Source: Przewalskia tangutica
Lineage: Eukaryota > Streptophyta > Magnoliopsida > Solanales > Solanaceae
Assembly: GCA_029844215.1 (NCBI GenBank)
Contig: CM056724.1
Location: 31,534,446 to 31,598,445 of the forward strand
Direction of reading: 5' to 3'
Length of the DNA stretch: 64,000 bases
Part shown: piece by piece, positions 1 to 11,076 of the stretch
Position numbering within the stretch: the stretch's first letter is position 1
Layout of the letters: the number at the start of each line of letters is the position of its first letter
Translations under genes and position numbers: made by a program
Notes under the pieces: generated by a model
The model's input: the letters and a program-made list of their open reading frames with translations, nothing else
Told to the model about the DNA's origin: nothing
Databases searched by the model: none

Positions 1-141
1 TTTATGACGGTTTAAATAATTGTCACACATATGTTATAAGTGTCTGTTGATCGAGAAGTCAACGGAAAAACTATCACACTATGTGACAGTTACAAAAACG
101 GTCACACTCTGACTGTCACCGTACGTCACTTTTCTTGTAGT
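1..141 (-). mobile_element. Terminus of a CACTA-like DNA transposon
   Basis: The end at 128-141 reads outward as CACTACAAGAAAAG on the minus strand, the usual start of plant CACTA (EnSpm) elements. The adjacent bases carry several short TGTCAC/GTGACA motifs, as in CACTA subterminal repeats. The segment is the reverse complement, with many mismatches, of the terminus at 16568 onward. The rest of this element lies to the left of the window, so no transposase can be assigned. Confidence 0.7.
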
Positions 142-153
142 GATATAATATAG

Positions 154-490
154 TCACTACAAGAAAGGTAGATAATTTTAAAAAAAATCCGAAAAGAGAA
201 CCTTATCTCACTATCAAACACTCACTAAAATATATAAAGAAAGTCATTTTTCCTTTTAATCAAGAAAAATATTTTTTAGTATTTAATTGCCAGAAAATGA
301 CGTAGTTTTTTTAAAAGCATGTTTTGATACCAAACATACATATAGGTTAAATTTATTAATAAAATATAGAAAGCAATACAAATAATCCACTATAACAGAT
401 TAAATCTTATTTTATATTACTCGCGCATATAGGTTAAATCCATTTATACATGTGTGTGTAAATGGACCCAAAAAGAAAGGTGTCTTGTTA
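154..490 (+). other. Second CACTA-like terminus followed by AT-rich DNA
   Basis: CACTACAAGAAAGG at 154 faces right, only 12 bases from the left-facing end at 141. Together they form an inverted repeat of about 14-bp arms around an AT-rich centre. The DNA after it is AT-rich, lacks the TGTCAC motifs of the first element and holds no recognisable coding region. It may be a diverged second element or a truncated end. Confidence 0.4.
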
Positions 491-680
491 CCAACATTGG
501 TTATAGTGGGATTGTTGAGATCTCTCCACCCTTAACTAGATTTCGAATTCAAGCTAGCTCCTTGGAATGGAAAATATTTTGTTGGAAGTGTGATGTCCTT
601 TGAAATGGGCTCTGTCGTATGTGATGTGAATTTAATCAGACTCTAATGTAAATATCAAATATCGAATGAGAAATTAAAAA
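491..680 (+). mobile_element. Old tRNA-derived SINE copy
   Basis: A degraded pol III-type region holds an A-box-like GGTTATAGTGGG near 499 and a B-box-like TTTCGAATTCAAG near 541. It is followed by the text common to asterid SINEs (AATGGGCTCTG, AATTTAATCAGACTC, CGAATGAGAAA) and an A-rich end. No target duplication could be found. The call rests on remembered similarity to plant SINE bodies, so the family is not named. Confidence 0.5.
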
Positions 681-738
681 ATATGTTTCTTGCTGGTACT
701 TTGTCTAGTTTCAGTACAGCCATTAATAGACGACTTAT

Positions 739-964
739 ATACCCGCAAAGATAACCAAGTTGGTGGAGTAGGAAAGCGCGAGATCGAAAGGTCACGAGTT
801 CGATTCTCTCTGCCAACACCTTCTTGGTTGAGTTTGTCACATAAACTGCCGATTGTGGTTTTCACGGCGTGTTTCTTTGTTATTGCGTCGGTCAGGGTTT
901 ATCAGGTGTCTTGACTTGTAAAAAAAATAGCGGTTGCGGTCCCCATCATAAAAAATAAATAAAA
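739..964 (+). mobile_element. tRNA-derived SINE with perfect 14-bp target duplication
   Basis: The insertion is bounded by AATAGACGACTTAT at 725-738 and again at 965-978, a perfect 14-bp duplication typical of LINE-machinery retroposition. The head holds an A-box-like GTTGGTGGAGTAGG and a B box GGTCACGAGTTCGATTC (790-806), spaced as in a tRNA. The tRNA-unrelated body follows and the element ends in an A-rich tail (about 950-964). Open frames over it on both strands are incidental. The intact duplication suggests a young insertion. Confidence 0.88.
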
Positions 965-978
965 AATAGACGACTTAT

Positions 979-1851
979 TACAAAGTAATGCTTTTAAGGA
1001 CTTCTCTTTAATTCTGCGGCTTGCAACTTGCAAGTAGACATTATTCATATGTCCTTCTATGACTTTCCAAATTATTGCAATAATTCATCTCATTCAATTT
1101 CATTAGTTAATAATACAGTTAGCTAAAATAACTACTACTATAATAGTAGGATGGTCCTAGTAATTTCTGGCATGACCTAGGTGTCCTTGTCAGGCGGAAT
1201 CTAACTTTGTCTCTATTTTGGCGACATTTACAACTTTGTTTTCTTCCTTAGATTTTAAAACTAGTAATATGCTCTTATCCATACCGTATTTATCTATGCT
1301 CGATCGAGAACATAGCTGATGGCGTACGTTGGTGGTATGTATATTGACTATATTCTGCAAACAAAATGGTTGAAAGGTCTGATACATAGGTGAAAACACA
1401 ACACAAACACTACCTAAAAATAGGAATTTGCGACGGATAAATCATGTAGTTAAATAATAAAATTATCGCTAATCTTTTTTAGATTATACAAAATTATGTT
1501 AGCCACGGCCAAATTACCGACAGATGAGCGGCTAAGTACATAACTTAATTCAATTTTTTTTATAGTTAAATAGTAAAAATTTACTCAATAACCGAATACC
1601 AAATCAATAGTTAAGTACAATATATATGTTTTTCATGCACAATCTTGTCACTTAATTATGGTTAAATAATATGTATACTTACTTTATTTTTATCTAACAA
1701 AAGTTAAATTATTTTATTTGATATAGACATTGAGTGAAATAAATCCTCTGTCCTTTGTCATTTTTTTTGTTTCGGTTCTGTCCTTATCATCTTTAAATGT
1801 CTGGAAATCTTCAACTTGTGGAATTGAAAACATTGGCCGGCGTTCTTTAGT
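979..1851. other. No recognisable feature
   Basis: AT-rich DNA between a SINE and a hAT element. Only short unrelated open frames occur. I see no RNA gene, transposon end or conserved protein. Confidence 0.5.
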
Positions 1852-1859
1852 GTTGGAGG

Positions 1860-2700
1860 TAGGGCTGCACAAAGGGTCAAAACCGGATCGGACCGGACCG
1901 AACCGAGGACCGAGAATTCGGATTCTCCGGACCGAAGACCGGACCGAATTTCTCGGTCCGGTCCGGTCCGGGTCATTCGGTCCGTCCGATCTCTTTGGGC
2001 CGAATGGACCGAATCCTCACGATCCCCCTGTGACCCAGTCCCCAGCCACCCTGACCCGGCTCACTTGACCCCCACCCACACCCCAGCCCACCCCAGCCCG
2101 TACGTATTGACATATCAAATATAAGTCGTAAATTAGTGAAACTTTAAATGGTCATAACTTTGCGCTCGGACGTCCGTTTGATCTAATTTTTTTTTTGATT
2201 TCGCGTATTTTTTCGAGACGAATAATCCCAAACGGACTTTGCTTCACCGGATTTCTCAAAAACGTCCATCTTGCCCCTCAATTTCTCTTTCCCCCCAAAT
2301 CGTTACGTTTTCCCCATTTTCAAATCTAAATATCTCGCGATGTACAATAGATTTCAACGTAAAAATTTCGTGGCACCGCGTCCGAGAATGTCAATTTCAG
2401 TATTGGTAATTCAATTTAAAAAAAAAACGGGCCCCGGAACCCGACCCGGAATTATATAATATTATATATTAGAAATTTAGAAAATTAGGAATTATATATA
2501 TTAGGAATTTAGAAAATTATAAATTATATATATTATATATATTAGGAATTATATATATTATAAAAAATAAAAAAAAATAAAAAAAATTCGGTCCGGACGG
2601 GACCGAAAACCGAATAATGAAAAAATAGGGACCGAAGACCGGACCGAATTTCTCGGTCCGGTCCGATTTTTCGGTCCGGACCGAATTTTGTGCAGCCCTA
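1860..2700. mobile_element. Non-autonomous hAT element with CGGTCC subterminal repeats
   Basis: Terminal inverted repeats TAGGGCTGCACAAA and TTTGTGCAGCCCTA bound the element. GTTGGAGG (1852-1859) and GTTGGAAG (2701-2708) form an 8-bp target duplication with one mismatch, as expected for hAT. Both subterminal regions are packed with the motif CGGTCCG and its complement CGGACCG. The middle shares a stretch (ATTTCGCGTATTTTTTCGAGA, preceded by GGACGTCCGTTTGA) with the elements at 16675 and 35801. No transposase frame exists. Confidence 0.88.
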
Positions 2701-2708
2701 GTTGGAAG

Positions 2709-3324
2709 CAGACTAACTTTGAACATTTTCAAGACAAAAAATCAAAAGAAAAGTATTCAAGATTTATTAGTCCAGACAAATTATTTATCAAAAATTAAAT
2801 TTGCAAACTCGAAATCTTCAAACAAATGTCACCTTGCCATTTATAGCTATCATATTATTACAATTCATTACCCGTTAATATTATTTACTACTATGAATAT
2901 CATAGTTATAGTGATTAATGATGGTAATCAGTAAATGAAAATGACGCGGGAATTGCGACGATGATTAATGCACATTCCATAATCGGAAGAGCTTTATCAA
3001 ATACTTTAAGGGTAAAAATTAAAATTATAATACAACCCGTACTATCGTTAATTAGCAGCAAAGCAAATATCATAGGAAAAGAAGACCAATTTTGAATCAC
3101 CCAAATTATAGGGAACAGTTCTTAAATCTCAACTTATTTACAAAACCTACTATTTACAAATAAAATGAACAATACCTAAATCTAAAGAATAATAATTACG
3201 ACACCTCAACTATTGCACCCTTCTTGTCTAAGATACTTTTACACTGTCGCTAGAATATAATAAAAATAATTTGGGACCCAACGTCGACGAGCAAAGAATT
3301 GAAATGAACGTGACTTTGATACCA
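2709..3324. other. No recognisable feature
   Basis: AT-rich intergenic DNA lying 3' of the DUF4228 gene. No repeat, RNA or protein signature was recognised. Confidence 0.5.
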
Positions 3325-3431
3325 TGTAAATAATGAATTTTGGGTCTAACTCAACCCTAAAAGTTAGCTTGTAGGGTGAAGATTGTTCAAGTTCATATAA
3401 GAATTCCATTTTCGATGTGGACTCTTAACAT
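3325..3431 (+). repeat. Possible dispersed-repeat remnant
   Basis: The text TTTTGGGTCTAACTCAACCC at 3339, then AGTTAGCTTGTAGGGTG and a terminal ATGTGGACTCTTAACA, resembles a very common plant interspersed repeat end. It abuts the stop codon of the DUF4228 gene and could contribute to its 3' UTR. Identification is from remembered similarity only. Confidence 0.35.
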
Positions 3432-3434
3432 ACC

Positions 3435-3935
3435 CTACTCTGGTATTGCACTCAACCTCGCCGTATGCCTCCCTCTCCTTCCACTACCACCACTACTCCT
3501 CCCTTTTCTCGACTCCACAACCTGAGAACCACTGCCATCCACCACTTTACCACCACCGCTCTTCCCTTCAGAAAATACAAACTCCTTATTACGACACCCA
3601 CATTTCTCTCTACAACAACTACTACTAGTTCTCTTCAATGCAGAACTAGCCCTCACTGCTAATGCTGCCATTTCATCCGCCCCAAGCCTACTTCTTAGCC
3701 GCTTCAAAGGTAGAGCAAAATACAGTTGACCTAATTGAAGCTCTTCGTCACCATTTATGGCGTAAACTATATCTCCAAAGTCCATTTCATCCGAGTTACA
3801 TATGAATATAGTGGGATCTTTTTGTAAGAGATATGAAGCTTTTACGGGATACGAAAACTCTTGTAATCTTCCGTCTTGTAGTATTAATTTCGCTGTTGCT
3901 ACGGATGTAGATTCGCACGAATTGCATATACCCAT
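3435..3935 (-). CDS. DUF4228 (PADRE) domain protein
   Basis: A single-exon frame of 166 residues, typical length for the plant-specific DUF4228/PADRE family. The N-terminus MGICNSC has glycine 2 and nearby cysteines, the usual acylation signature that anchors these proteins to membranes. Residues 15-80 hold the conserved core: the LILQDGRLQEF strand, YPVKASYLLQKDPTIFICNSDEM, then LQLGQLYFALPLKRL. The C-terminal half is low-complexity, basic and Ser/Gly-rich, matching the disordered tail of the family. The start is the first ATG and the only one giving the MGIC motif. Family members respond to pathogens and abiotic stress; no enzymatic activity is known. A TATA-like box lies about 120 bases upstream. 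It is the only intact host-type gene in the window. Confidence 0.9.
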   Translation of the reverse strand: MGICNSCESTSVATAKLILQDGRLQEFSYPVKASYLLQKDPTIFICNSDEMDFGDIVYAINGDEELQLGQLYFALPLKRLRSRLGADEMAALAVRASSALKRTSSSCCREKCGCRNKEFVFSEGKSGGGKVVDGSGSQVVESRKGRSSGGSGRRGRHTARLSAIPE

Positions 3936-4053
3936 GCTGATTCGATTCTATGAATTTGCTTTGTTGATTGTGATATTAGAAATAGAGGAAGATGGATGAA
4001 TAAACTAGGAGAAAATTTTATGAGAAGAATAAAGGGGGACAGATGCAAGGAGG

Positions 4054-4066
4054 AGGTATATAAGTA
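4054..4066 (-). promoter_or_regulatory. TATA-like box of the DUF4228 gene
   Basis: On the minus strand the segment reads TACTTATATACCT, about 120 bases before the ATG. It is followed by a pyrimidine-rich stretch (about 3960-4050), typical of a plant 5' UTR. Inferred from position and composition only. Confidence 0.4.
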
Positions 4067-4184
4067 GGAGAGAAGCAAGAAGGGAGGTATATGTAGGAGG
4101 TGAGAATGCATTGAGTAAAGTACCAAGAAGCCACGTCAATTATGTAAAAATGAGACAAAATAATAATAATAACAGTAATTATTA

Positions 4185-4422
4185 CTCCATTCGTTCAAAA
4201 AAGATTTACGCTTTTCGCGAGTCAAAATCATATGTTAGAACATAGAATCTTTAAAAATTTTGAAATAAAATTTACATATTTCAAAATTATGTAAAAGGTA
4301 CTATAAGTCACCATGATTGATAATTTAAACGATTTATAAGATATTTTAAAAAATTACGATAAAAAAGTAACTCGTTTGACTTTCGAAAAATAAAAAATAT
4401 CATTTTTTTCGGACGTAGAGAG
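4185..4422. mobile_element. Stowaway-like (Tc1/mariner) miniature element
   Basis: The ends CTCCATTCGTTCAAAAAAGA (left) and CTCTCTACGTCCGAAAAAAA (right, read inward) are imperfect inverted repeats of the common CTCCCTCCGTTTCAAAAAGA type. TA dinucleotides at 4183-4184 and 4423-4424 flank it. The body is about 238 bp, AT-rich and non-coding. It lies in the upstream region of the DUF4228 gene. Confidence 0.78.
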
Positions 4423-4424
4423 TA

Positions 4425-5360
4425 TTATAATATTAGTAATATTGATCGAACTATCTCACGACGCGTCGGACACAATTCTGATACAACAACTCAACATTTG
4501 AAGTGTAGAATAACCAAGGTGACGGAGAGCCGATTATGTCAAATAAGTTTGTTGATGCGTCTTTTTCACCCTCTTTAACAACGGAGAATAATGTAGAATT
4601 TATCTATTTCAATTTGTGTGATATTTTTGTATGGTGTATGAAGTTTAAGATAGAATATTTTTTAAATTTATAATTTAAGACAAACTATAAATAATATATA
4701 TTTGATTATAGATCATTTCATTAAGATTAAAAAAATTAAATATATTTTAAATATAAAAATAATATTTTTTAACATATAAAAAGATTAAAAAAAACTAAAT
4801 TAAGACGAAGAAGTACTAATTAGTAGTATGTGCAAGTCGTGGAGTGAACAAAAATATGGGAGTTCACGTATAAATATGACCAATCACTTTATTGTAAGAG
4901 CAACAAATTCGAGAATTATAATACACTTTCACTACTTAGGCTATTTTCTAAGCTATTTTCTCAATTTAGTATTTCAACGCTATTATCAAGCGCTTGTTTG
5001 GAGGTCATCGTTCAAGGCTTCTCCAAAGCTCAGATTAATCTAATTTTAATTTTTCTCTTACGTTCAATGCATACTAATTTTAATTATTAATTATCTTGCT
5101 ATTTTGATTACTTGAGATTTATGTGTCTTTAATTACGTATACAATTCAATTATATCGATTTATGGTTAATAAACAACCTTTGAATTCTAGTTTTGATATT
5201 ACCATGAATATAGGCAGTACCTTGCTAACCTGTAAACTTATTAGTGACAGGCTGTATAAGGAGAATACTCCTTTCAACTCTGCCCCTCGCTTCACCGTAA
5301 ATTACAAGAAGGATCTGGTTTCAACATTTCCCGTTGCCCTTCCCCCAAGTAAAACAAATC
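4425..5360. other. No firm feature
   Basis: AT-rich DNA with only short frames that match nothing recognised. The right end (about 5200-5390) runs into the rRNA-like fragment and may belong to the same insertion, but I could not align it. Confidence 0.4.
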
Positions 5361-5449
5361 AATAGCTGTTTTTGCGCAACTCCGTTATAACGCCCTATTA
5401 ATGTCTGAGTGAATAATTTGAGCCCAAGATATTAAGTGAAAGTATAGTG

Positions 5450-5610
5450 ATGTAGCATCCTAACAGCCCCACTAGCAAAGAGCTGACATCTAGGTGTCAA
5501 ATGTTACAGATATGAGCTTTTGAGGACGATTACTCTGTTATCCCTAAAATAACTTTTATCCGTTGAGAAAAACCCTTTCACTCGACATCGTCCAATCACT
5601 AAAGCCCTTG
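5450..5610 (-). pseudogene. Antisense fragment of a large-subunit rRNA gene
   Basis: Read on the minus strand the segment contains CTCAACGGATAAAAGTTA, TTTAGGGATAACAGAG, a CTCATATC block and GACACCTAGATGTC followed by GGGGCTG. This is, in order, the domain V peptidyl-transferase part of 23S-type rRNA (around 2440-2560 in E. coli numbering). It matches the plastid form better than the plant mitochondrial form as I recall them, notably in GTTATTTTAGGGATAACAGAG. It is diverged throughout and richer in A/T. Homology is lost after GGGGCTG. The LTR array begins directly next to it at 5616. Confidence 0.7.
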
Positions 5611-5615
5611 GTTCT

Positions 5616-6313
5616 TGTTACACCGCAACCATAGGGAGGGGCTGGCTGGCACACGACGCCCGGATGGACCGAGCGAACCACCTGCATATCATTACACAAA
5701 CATACAACTGTCTGGGCCGACAAGGCCTCAAAATAATAATTGTGATATACACGATGTGCGATCCTGCAAGCAGAAAATTTCAACCTAACAGATATATACA
5801 TACTAAGGTCGAGAAGGACGTGTCGAACAAACTATACAATGTTAACCCTTTCTACAAATCCTTTAAGGAAATATCGACACAATGCATAAGTTGGGACAGG
5901 CCCCCGACATACCCAAAGTATAAAAAGAGATATAAACTTAGTCCCGACTCGACGACACTTCAAAAGAAAATGGAGCTCACCAATAAAAGTTGATATCTAC
6001 ATATGATCTACGAGGGTGGGTCCTCTCTTCGCCTACCTAAACTTGCGCGGCATGAAACACAGTGTCCCCAGAAAAGGGGACATTAGTATGAATAATGTAC
6101 TAAATATCTAAGGCAGAAATGAAGCATAATAATACATAATTACCAATAGAATGAGATACGAGTCAACCTGAATCTCTAAACTACCTGAGGGATATAACAT
6201 ACACAACAATCATGCTTATCATATAACCTTATTTATATTGTTACATCAACATGGCAAATCTATCTGGTCAACTGCCCAATTGATCAATGGTAACTGCCTA
6301 ATCGGTCGTATCC
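5616..6313 (-). mobile_element. 3' part of long LTR, copy a
   Basis: On the minus strand the LTR ends at 5616 with GGTTGCGGTGTAACA, complementary to the TGTTACACC start of copy c. The segment aligns over its length with 9940-10620 and 14085-14760. A gypsy fragment interrupts it at 6314, and the LTR resumes at 8541. The flank GTTCT (5611-5615) resembles GTTTT next to copy c, so the whole array may descend from one integrated element. The sequence is non-coding. I infer a Ty3/gypsy LTR from length and style, without an internal domain to prove it. Confidence 0.75.
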
Positions 6314-8540
6314 TATTGCGATATTTCTAAGTGTTTACGCAAGTGTACGTATCATTCAAGTAATAAAGATCTGTAAGACCGAGTTTATCGTCCACAGAGA
6401 CTGGTTTATTAAATACCGATTATCTATTCTATGGTATCTATTTGGTTGACATTCTTTAGTTTTGGATTGATGACTAAGAATTATGACTAGGTGCAGAAAA
6501 TAAACTAAAGATGATTATACTTTGGGTTTATAACAGTTATGAAGGAAATAGGGTTCCAATCTCCTCAACTATCCACTCTTTCACGTGTTAATGCAATGCT
6601 AATGATCATTCTTCTTATTAAGATAGCAGGTTAACTAATCTGTCATTATATTCCGGTTAGGACATACAAGAGCTCAACCTAGTGCAGAAACCTTTTATAT
6701 TTCTATGATAAGTTTTGCCACATAGGAGGATTAAGAACAATAACTTTTAATTACTACACAAGTATCGGGGTACTTTCGTCCACGATTTTAACCTATGTCT
6801 AGACAATTACAGCATATTCAAATCTCACTTTTCAGACTTTTGATTCAAAATCATATAAGTGATAACAATTAATAGCTAGTTAATTATCAAGCAATCATAA
6901 CAATATTGAATAGATCTTAATACGCTGAAGAAGTACTCAAAAACTAATGCATTAACTATATGAAAGAACTTCAAGAAGATTGATGGAAACCTTACTAAAG
7001 TAATTAGCTCCTAAACATTGTCATGTCAAGAACTAATACAAAATCCAACATAAACTGAAATAAAGTAAAGGAAAGAAAATAACTTGAACAATAAGATGTC
7101 TCCAATTGTCGCTTGTAGCCGCCGTTCTCCTCTCCAAAGTATGATAATCTAATAATGACAGGGTTTAGGGTATTTATATCTGAGAAAAACCTTGCTTCAG
7201 ACCCTTTTACCCTTGTCAAAAATCGACTCGGAATCTGATTTTTACGCTTCGGCACCGCGATTCCGCTGTCCGGCACCGCGATGCTTATTCAGCCAAAAGC
7301 ACTGTAGCTTCCTGGAAATATGGCATCGCGGTTCCATGGCCAGGCACCGCGGTGCCTTAGACGGTGTTTCAGTTTCGGACTTTCGGCAATTTTTACGCCT
7401 CGGTGCTAATTTTTCTGATCGTGGTTCCATGGCACCGTCGTGCTACTTGGTCAGGCACCGCGGTGCCTCTTTGATTTTTTTCCGGAATCTGCCAGATTTC
7501 TTCTGTTCTTCTTGACACTTCTTAGGCTTCATTCCTTGGGCTGTGTTTGTGCAATTTTCATCCTCAGTTAAGCTCATTTCATCCTCAGAAGTAGTATATT
7601 CTCCTTTATGACCGTTGTGACACAAACGAAAGAGAAACACACCTAACACTATACTAAATGCAAAATAAAAGAGTAAAATACTAACTAAAAAGGACTCAAA
7701 AGTGTATACAAAATACACTTAAGAAATACCCCCAAACTTACACTTTACTCGCCCTCGAGTAAAACACAAAACAAAAATAAAAACAAAGTTAAATAAAAGA
7801 CTTTATGCAATGGATCAAATAGTTATAACAATGCTTATTCAAAATCATGAATGAAAGTTGGGATAATATGTTAGAACATACATAACATGAATAATTAGCA
7901 ATCTAGAATTTCAAGTTAGATATTTCGTAAATTCACTTGGATCATGATCAATTGGAAATACAAATACCTAACCTATGCATGTCAATCTCATTTCATCTTT
8001 CCCAAACGCTATAGATTTGTTTACTTGTTATTCTCTACTAATCATAGACATACATATTAAAGATCATCAAGATTTTCACTGGTTGTAATGTAGGCTTAGG
8101 CTGGGGTAGGTAAAAGTAAGAATTTATGCTCAATTACGTACCATAAGCATTTTCATTCAACTATTTTCCTTCTTTTTGACTTTATTTTCAATTTCATACC
8201 TATTTCTCCTTTTTTTTTTCTTTTGAGAGAATGAGATACATTATAAATAACAAGCACCCCCTAACCTATGCATATTTTTCACTGGGGTGCATCAAATTCA
8301 TACTCTTTTTTATTCTTTTTCAACACTTTTCATTCCAAGACTTTTCAAATATTACTTATGACACCACAAAGGAATCATTGGGTGTCAAAGAAAGATGTTA
8401 TTTTAGGCTCAAAGGGGCTGACTACTGATACAATTTATGTCAGGATAGGTAATGAATGGTAGAAAGGGCTATCAAAGAAATGTCTGAATCATTTCCCTAA
8501 ATATGTACATCTTAACTATTTCGCCTCAAATAACAAGTAA
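6314..8540 (-). mobile_element. Truncated Athila-like gypsy: LTR plus 3' internal part
   Basis: 6314-7723 aligns with both LTRs of the element at 38510-45475 (shared ATTGCGATATTTCTAAGTG start and GTATACAAAATACACTT end). 7724-8540 aligns with the non-coding 3' internal region at 39922-40760, including the CCCCCAAACTT purine-tract complement. It lacks gag, the 5' LTR and the primer site. It lies inside LTR copy a, and about 25 bases of that LTR are missing at the truncated right edge. The LTR carries GGCACCGCGGTGCC palindromes at 7343-7356 and 7454-7467. Confidence 0.82.
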
Positions 8541-9936
8541 ACAAATTTTCTGCCCAACCGGTGGTAAATAACGATATATAATTGTCCAACCGGTCATGGT
8601 TCGGTAGTAAATATTGTATCTGCCCAACTAGTGATAAATAACGTTACGTAACTTCCCGACTGGTGGTATCTACCTGACCGGTCATAGCTCGATGATAAAT
8701 ATAATGTATACTCATGCCTCTATAGATAGTGTATACACCTCATAAGAACCCATAGACAATAGATCCTACTCGGCTAAAAACACAGTTGTTACACTTCCGA
8801 CTAACCTTATGGAGATACTTACCATTTTCATATTTCCTACGAATGACCAAAGCGACACACTTCCTTTATAGCTTTCATGAAACTAACAAAATTCAAACAA
8901 GGACCATGGGATCCTCTCAAGAGTGAAGAACAAATATATATCTTTAGCGGACGTTTCATCAGACGTCGACACTTCAACTATCATGCCAAAGAAGAAGAAG
9001 TGAGCCTTAACATACCTTTGACGTTCTCCTTTGCAAGATAACAGGTACATTCAGTCATTCGCGTCAATCCACAAAAACAACCAAAAACCAACACTTAGTT
9101 TATGGAACTAGATTCTGATATGAAAAGAGTGACAAACTCATTATTCGCCAATTTAGACAACATCTACCCAACCCTATCACTTTCCTCATACTTCAAACAA
9201 TAACTTCCATACATCCAACATACAACCAATCACCTCTACAATCATATCAACCCTTACATTTACCAAAACAATCCTAATCAATAGCCCAACACAACCACAA
9301 CACAACTCTCTTCAAGTGCTAACTTTATATTACATCCAAATATAACTTAACCAAAGCCTCTGTGGGATCAACTTCATAGAAAGGGAAGGAAACATACATT
9401 TATACAACAAGATAAACCACTCGTTCTTTGACAAGAGGAAGATACACATCTACAACAACATCAACTGGTAGTTCTACTACTTTTACTTTACTCCTAAAGG
9501 AATGAGAGGAGTGATTTGGATTAGGATAGGTATGGTAACCCTTAGAGAGCTTTTAGGAAGGTGGTAGGTGTGATTTGGGGCGTTGGGAGTGAAAAATGAG
9601 GCCTTGATTGAGTTATAAACTCATAAAACTGCCCCACCGCTTCGAGATTGTGGTGGCACTTGCGGTCGCAAGTCACCACTTGCTACACTGCAAGTCCATT
9701 GCATCTCTAGGCAGAGGGCAGCCCAAAAACATCCAAAATGTGACCCCAAATGTGGTGCCGCAAAAGCAGTGTGTGGCTGCATTCTACGTTCGCCAAAATA
9801 CATTTTCTTAAAACGTACATAACCTTTTGTACAGAGCTCCGATTAACAAATAGTTTGTTGCATTAGAAAGTAGGCTCGTTGACTTGAATTTAGATAGGTT
9901 ATGGACTATGCGACTTTTTATATACTAAGATATATA
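8541..9936 (-). mobile_element. Long LTR copy a, continued
   Basis: Resumes the LTR after the gypsy fragment (GCCCAACCGGTGGTAAATAACG) and aligns with 10650-11070 and 14790-16160. Between 8540 and 8760 there are several short CCAACCGGT/GACCGGTC near-repeats. At about 9936 the text TATACTAAGATATATAC joins directly to CCAACCTTGGGAGGG, the 3' end of the next LTR. The TGTTACACC start of copy a has therefore been lost. Confidence 0.7.
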
Positions 9937-11076
9937 CACCAACCTTGGGAGGGTGGCCGGTACCCGACGCCCAGATGGCCCGAGCGAACCACCTGCATAT
10001 CATCACACAAATATACAACCGTCTGGGCTGAGAAAGCATCAAAATAATAATTGTGATATACACGATGTGAGATCCTGCAAGCAGAAAATTCCAACCTAAC
10101 AGATATATACATACTAAGGCCGAGAAGGTTGTACAGAACAAACTATACCATGTTAACCCTTTCTACAAAGCCTTTAACGAAATGTCGACACAATGCATAA
10201 GTCGGTACAAGGACCCCGACATACCTAAAGTATAAAAAGATATAAACATAGTCCCGACTCGGCGACACTCCAAAAATAAATGGAGCTCACCAATAAAAGT
10301 TGAATATCTACACATGATCTACGAGGGTGGGTCCTCTCCTCGCCTACCTAAACTTGCGCGACATGAAACACAATGTCCCAGAAAAGGGGAAATTAGTATG
10401 AATAATGTACTAAATATCTAAGGCAGAAATGAAACATAATAATACATAATTACCAAGAGAATGAGATACGAGTCAACCTGAATCTCTAAACTACCCGAGG
10501 GATATAACATATACAACAATCATGTTTATCCTATAACCTTATTTATTTTGTTACATCAACATCGCAAATCTATTTGGTTGACTACCTAACTGATCAGTGG
10601 TAACTGCCCAATCAGTCGTAGCACGATGGTAAACAATGTGTCTGCCCATTCGGTGATAAATAACGATATATAATTGTCCAACCGGTGGTAATTGTCGAAC
10701 CAGTCGTGGCTCGGTAGTAAATATTGTGTCTGCCCAATAAGTGATAAATAAGGATATGTAGCTGCCCGACTAGTGGTATATTCCTGACCGATCGTAACTT
10801 GATGATATATTTAATGTATAGTCACGCCTGTATATATAGTGTACACACCTCATAAGAGCCCATAAATAACAGATCCTACTCGGCTAAAAACATAGTTGTT
10901 ACACTTTCGACTAATCTTATGGAGATACTTACCATTTTCTTTTTTCCTACGAATGACCAAAACTAACACACTTCTTTTCTAGCTTTCATGAAACTAAAAA
11001 AATACAAACAAGGACCATGGGATCCTCTCAAGAGTGAAGAACACGCATATCTCTTTAGCGGACATTTCATCGTACA
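9937..11076 (-). mobile_element. Long LTR copy b, 3' part
   Basis: Aligns with 5640-6310 and then 8541-8960 of copy a, here uninterrupted, and with 14080-15225 of copy c. Near 11065 the sequence breaks at CATTTCATCGTAC and a piece of another LTR begins. Relative to copy c, about 430 bases are missing at this break. Confidence 0.72.

Noticed and set aside
690..914. 74-residue frame, and a possible tRNA gene
   Set aside because: The A and B boxes belong to a SINE with an A-rich tail and target duplication; no complete cloverleaf acceptor stem is formed.
1730..2068. 112-residue frame on the plus strand
   Set aside because: It runs across the left end of the hAT element and owes its length to the CGGTCC repeats; no conserved protein is visible.
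5556..5993. Frames over the LTR near 5.6-6.0 kb
   Set aside because: The same frames recur at 9.9-10.1 and 14.1-14.3 kb because the LTR recurs; LTRs of this type are non-coding.
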